Part shown: positions 59,701-64,000 of the stretch, piece by piece
Position numbering within the stretch: position 1 is the stretch's first letter
Layout of the letters: the number at the start of each line of letters is the position of its first letter
Origin: Macrotrachela quadricornifera
Taxonomy: Eukaryota; Rotifera; Eurotatoria; Philodinida; Philodinidae
DNA: 64,000 nt
Direction: 5' to 3'
Assembly: GCA_022393335.1 (NCBI GenBank)
Contig: JAJEKB010021384.1
Coordinates: forward strand, 1,549,409 to 1,613,408
Translations under genes and position numbers: made by a program
The notes under the pieces: generated by a model
Told to the model about the DNA's origin: nothing
Seen by the model: only the letters and a program-made list of their open reading frames with translations
Databases searched by the model: none

Positions 59701-60418
59701 AATAAATAATTGATTGGGTAAGATTATATACACAATATACTTTTTGACTAATGTATAGAAAAAAGTTCACCGAACTCTTGTAATAGATACACATATATAT
59801 ATATAGCTTTTGACTAAATAGTTGATCAATTTTTGTTCATATACAACTTGCTAAAGAGAATCAAAATTACCCAATTAGAATCACCTATTCACAGGTATCC
59901 TAAATATATATACAAAACTTCTTTCTAATCCACTATGCTCTACCATAAATTGGTAGGGAGTTAGGTCGGGGTGTAGAGGTCAAAAAAACATCAGAGTCTG
60001 CTATAAAAAACAATACGAACGGAAAAATACTTTTGTCCGACAAAATCGAAGCAACGAACATCATTTGTGAGAATTCATATTTTCTGCAATGAAATTTAAC
60101 GAAGAGATAAAACAAAATCAATGGGTAGATATAGTCCTTTTCGGTTATCATTTTACTCAGGTAAAGTAGTATATGAAACACGAAGTCAGTAGATTTTATT
60201 AAATATCTATATTCCTTCTATGATTACGAATTCAAGTTAAAGATTTTCTTCTATAAACAAGATAGTAGTTTATAAAAGCTGGAAAGAAGCAAACAGAAAA
60301 GTAACAAGAAGCGTGGTTCAACCGACTGATGCCTTATTTGTATTATATAATAATATTCAAATTTAATTTTAGAAAGATTTTTTTTAGAGAGTTTATAATT
60401 AAATTAAAGAATATAATC
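56789..60418. promoter_or_regulatory. Intergenic region between two divergent oxidase genes
   Basis: 3.6 kb separate the start codons of the multicopper oxidase (minus) and the DyP peroxidase (plus). No open frame with recognisable features, RNA gene or transposon end was found. Head-to-head placement means that any shared enhancer would lie here, but no specific promoter element could be identified by eye. Confidence 0.4.
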
Positions 60419-61717
60419 ATGATGAAACAAAATGATCGAAATCAATTAAAATTAGAGTATATGACAATTGCTAATGAACAACACGATGTTTCCGAAGATG
60501 CAGTATTAAAACAACAAATATCATCAGAGTGAGTATTCTTTAGATCAATAAATTATATAAAAGATAGTCTCATTTTGTTATTTATAGACCACAAAAATTA
60601 CATGCGTCCATTTGCACTAGACGAAAATTTTTTTATACAATTCTTTTACTGGTAGTTATTGTTGGTGGAATTATGGCATTAGTAATTCCATATTACACAC
60701 GACACAGTGAAAATAGTAACAATAACGAAAGTCAGGGTAAGCTATCTTTAAGAGTTTCTGAGATAAAATCATTCTTAGGAATTAACAAAGAAAAAAGTTT
60801 GTACAGATATGTGGAAAATTCATTTACTTTTTTTTATATTATACCAATGTTTGTGCTTTTCATATATCGTAGACATATGGAATGAAGATGAAGATTGGAA
60901 CAATGATGATCAACTTCCTCAATTACGATCAGCTTCGATATCTGTAAGTATTTTTCTAGATTTTGACATACGAATTTATTTTTCTCTTTCAATTGTCTTT
61001 GAAGAAGAGCTATTCACCCAAAGATCTCGGTCACCTAAATATATACATTCGTCAATCAACTCGTGATGATTTTCGACGGCACTCTAGACCGTTTCGTTTT
61101 CCCGCTGCTCGTTATGATCATCAGAAATTCCGTATGTTATATAAAATACATTCATTTCCTTAGATAATGACATATTTTTAAAGCATTGGTTGGTCCATTT
61201 CTAAGTCTTACACCTTGGATTCCAATATTTATTGATCGACGTTCACGTCAAACAATTATATATTCTCCAACAGGCGGTCGTAAGTAAATACATCTTGAAA
61301 AAAAAATCTTAATTGATGAATCATATTATTATAGTTTACATAATACCTCCATTAATAAACTTTTATGGTGAACTTTATTCAGTTGGAGAATTAATTAAAT
61401 ATGGTTATGCCAGTTTAGTTAGTAGTGGGGGTCAACCAGTGGCTCCGATTAATATGTTACCTTATTTTCAACCAAGTCCACGTTTGTTTTTTGTTTAAAA
61501 ACATTTTCTTTAGGTATTTTTTTTGTGTATTTAGTATACGGACCCGGAATACCAATAATTAATCCATTGACAGGTGGTTTTAAAGGTTCTATTCGAACAA
61601 CTTATCGACGTTTTAACATTCCGAGACATGAAAGAATATCGGATGATTATTCTTCATATGGAACAGATGATGACGACAGAGATTATTATAAACCACAACC
61701 ATATCATAAAAAGCAAA
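60419..61717 (+). other. Shared anchor-ectodomain module, copy B (on DyP peroxidase)
   Basis: Seven exons of 110, 149, 71, 127, 96, 147 and 183 bp end in phases 2,1,0,1,1,1,1, identical to copy A. Landmarks: LPQLRS; LGHLNIYI; RPFRFPAARY; LVGPFLSLTPWIPIFIDR; QTIIYS; YIIPPLINFYGELYSVGELI; YGYASLVSSG; GIPIINPLTGGF. Conservation is strongest in exons 5-7; exon 3 and the tails vary in length. Confidence 0.9.
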
Positions 61718-63312
61718 GTAAGAAATCATATTCATGTTCATTAAGTAATACTAATATTTTAGATACTTATAACAATAGATATAGTGCACCGAATTATAAA
61801 CCACCGTCGTATAATCCCTATTATTCACCATTAAATTCCTGTGGAAGATATGCAGTTGATCAACTCAAAAGACAATATCTTTCATCAAAGGTGCCCGAGA
61901 ACAAAACTGGTAAGAAAGACACTCAAAGATAAGAAATCTTTCATTTTCTTTTCTATTCATTTTACAAGAATGATGTATAGAATAGAAAATTGAGAGTATA
62001 ATATTGATGTGCTTATTCATGAGAGCAATCATCCTATTCTTGAAATATATAACGAATATTCTTAAAGTTTCAGTTCAACCTAGTAATCCAGTACCAGATA
62101 CAGATGCCGCCAATCCTCCAAATAATGATTTATCATTACTCGATAAGTGTAACTGTCAAAAATCTATTTTGATGCCATCTGTACTCACTGAGTATGGTTT
62201 CTTCATCATTTGTATGTCATATTTTAAGATTTAGAATTGATGTATTTAGAATATAATTATAGTTCATCTATCGACTAATGCTGATAGTAGTGTAAAAAAG
62301 GCTTGTGAACAATTATCACAGATTAAACAAACACTAGTTCAAGCACATCCTGATGCTAACATAGAAATGACATTGGGACTTGGATATACTACAACGCAAA
62401 AATGGCTTAGTGAAGCAAATATTCCTTTTCCAAAGACTTTTAATGAATTTAAAAGAATAGTTGGTCCTACAGGAAAAGTGATGCCAAGTACAGGTAATGT
62501 AGTTTTCATCGATTATACATAATTAATAAATTAGTAATAATTTAGGAGGAGATATATTTGTTGATATAAGAAGTAATCGAAAAGATCTTTGTTTTGAATT
62601 GGGTCGATTATTCTATAAATTGATTACTGTCGACTCAATCGAACACTTACATGATACATTTGGTTTTGCATATATGGGTTCTAATAAAACAGGTCTTTCA
62701 AAAGATTTTATTGGCTTTGAAGATGGAAATGATAATCCTGCAGGTTATCAAGCGAGAGTATGTTAGATTTACATCATATTCTTCTACATAATTATTTTGT
62801 ATAGGCAGCAGCTGCACTTATTGCACAGCCAGATGATGATATAATTCATGTTGGAGGATCTTATGCATTGACACAAAAATGGATACACAATTTGACAAAA
62901 TGGAATGAGTATGTTAATATAATTCAGTATAAAAGTTTATTTTTAAATAATTAGGATGACACAAGCACAACAAGAAGGTGTTATTGGAAGAACGAAAGGA
63001 GAAGGAAGTGTAGAATTCAAACCAATAGTACCCGATACTCATATTGGTCACACAGAAATCGAAAGAAATGGTATAGATGTCGAAATAGTTCGAAAATCTC
63101 TACCACATGGTGATTTGAAAAAGCATGGACTATTTTTTGTTGCATATGCATCTAGTACAAAAAATCATGACAAATTTCTTGAGAGCATGGTTGGAAATAC
63201 AAATGGTATGTATGATCGATTAATGGATTTTACAAAACCAATTACAGGAAATTATTGGTATATTCTTTCAAAACCTGTTCTTAAAAAATTACTTAATTGG
63301 AGCATTGTATAA
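60419..63312 (+). CDS. Membrane-anchored DyP-type peroxidase (YfeX-like), 685 aa
   Basis: Thirteen exons keep one frame: 60419-60528, 60588-60736, 60873-60943, 61005-61131, 61184-61279, 61335-61481, 61535-61717, 61763-61909, 62074-62196, 62263-62493, 62546-62757, 62805-62908 and 62955-63312. Exons 1-7 give a cytosolic tail, a type II anchor (about 52-73, YTILLLVVIVGGIMALVIP) and the ectodomain shared with the multicopper oxidase. Exons 8-9 are a Tyr/Pro-rich linker. Exons 10-13 form a heme peroxidase with GFEDGNDNP (catalytic Asp521), GGSYALTQKWIHNL, VIGRTKGEG, proximal His596 in PDTHIGH and Arg613 in EIVRKSLPHG, in the order of E. coli YfeX. DyP enzymes use H2O2 to oxidise dyes, phenols and lignin models. 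Bacterial relatives lack a membrane anchor. Intron 7 (45 bp) is in phase and stop-free, so it might be retained. The anchor places the enzyme at the cell surface or in a secretory compartment. Confidence 0.92.
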
Positions 63313-63682
63313 AACTATTTTCTTTTGTATATAATTGGGGATGTGAATTTTTTAACTATGAATGAAAGATAACCACATTTTCAAGAATATTTTTTTGATT
63401 GATATTCTACAATTTTCATTCTTGATTGTTCAATAAATTCTATATTTCATATATTTATTCTGCTATGATTGTAGTTTGAAATAGAAACATGTTCCTTTCA
63501 GTCATAAATAAGAATGAAATTTAGATGTCGACATTGATTCAATTTATTTGTTCATTTGTTTTACAAAAAAATAAAAGAAAAATGTGTACTAGGTGACAAT
63601 TCAATATCTGAACTAGTTTGAATAATTAATGAAAAAAAACGTTTGTTACATCTTAAAATACCGATGTTAAAAAACTATTTTC
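63313..63682. other. Convergent 3' intergenic region
   Basis: 370 bp between the stop codons of the DyP gene (plus) and the polyubiquitin gene (minus). AATAAA occurs at 63432 for the plus-strand transcript. Nothing else is seen. Confidence 0.6.

Positions 63683-64000
<318 letters not shown>

Overview
The window looks like a piece of a bdelloid rotifer genome. This is inferred from style and gene families, not from a marker gene. The DNA is very AT-rich. Genes are split by tiny GT-AG introns of about 45-70 bp. The families include F-box/LRR proteins, FMRFamide-type rhodopsin GPCRs, NHL propellers and secreted LRR proteins that are multi-copy in bdelloids. Bacterial or fungal-type enzymes (a self-sufficient P450, a multicopper oxidase and a YfeX-type DyP peroxidase) sit among ordinary animal genes (proteasome alpha-5, cathepsin, polyubiquitin) and decayed hAT, mariner and piggyBac-like elements.

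Layout. 0-3.7 kb: no genes, one piggyBac-like non-autonomous element. 3.8-5.8 kb (minus): an F-box/LRR gene with one in-frame stop. 7.5-13.4 kb (minus): an intact PSMA5 gene between two decaying genes of unknown function; a 131-bp MITE lies in an intron of one. 13.4-17.2 kb: a decayed hAT transposon, followed by an F-box fragment. 18.05-19.75 kb: a mariner with an intact transposase, landed about 90 bp upstream of a secreted LRR gene that has one internal stop. 21.3 kb: a hAT dimerisation-domain remnant. 23.2-26.3 kb: an intronless P450-BM3-like fusion. 27.2-27.6 kb: a small secreted cysteine-rich protein. 30.9-32.2 kb: an intact GPCR, with two GPCR remnants at 33 and 43-44 kb. 35.8-36.7 kb: an NHL propeller. 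37-41.4 kb: a cluster of inverted-repeat elements. 41.7-42.7 kb: an alpha/beta hydrolase. 45.1-46.3 kb: a papain-family protein whose catalytic His is replaced by Phe. 49-52.5 kb: coding remnants. 53.1-56.8 kb (minus) and 60.4-63.3 kb (plus): two divergent genes for membrane-anchored oxidative enzymes. 63.7 kb to the end (minus): polyubiquitin, cut by the window edge.

The most striking observation is the divergent pair at 53-63 kb. The minus-strand gene encodes a bilirubin-oxidase/CotA-like multicopper oxidase and the plus-strand gene a YfeX-like DyP peroxidase. These are unrelated enzyme families, yet both carry the same N-terminal module: a type II transmembrane anchor followed by a conserved ectodomain. 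It is encoded by seven exons whose intron phases agree one for one (2,1,0,1,1,1,1), and exons 2 and 6 have the same length in both genes (149 and 147 bp). It looks like a host-made surface-display module joined at phase-1 introns to two different acquired oxidases, giving a candidate extracellular oxidation or cross-linking system. The substrate is unknown.

Limits: splice sites were assigned by eye from GT/AG signals and frame continuity. Family calls rest on recognised motifs, with no database search.
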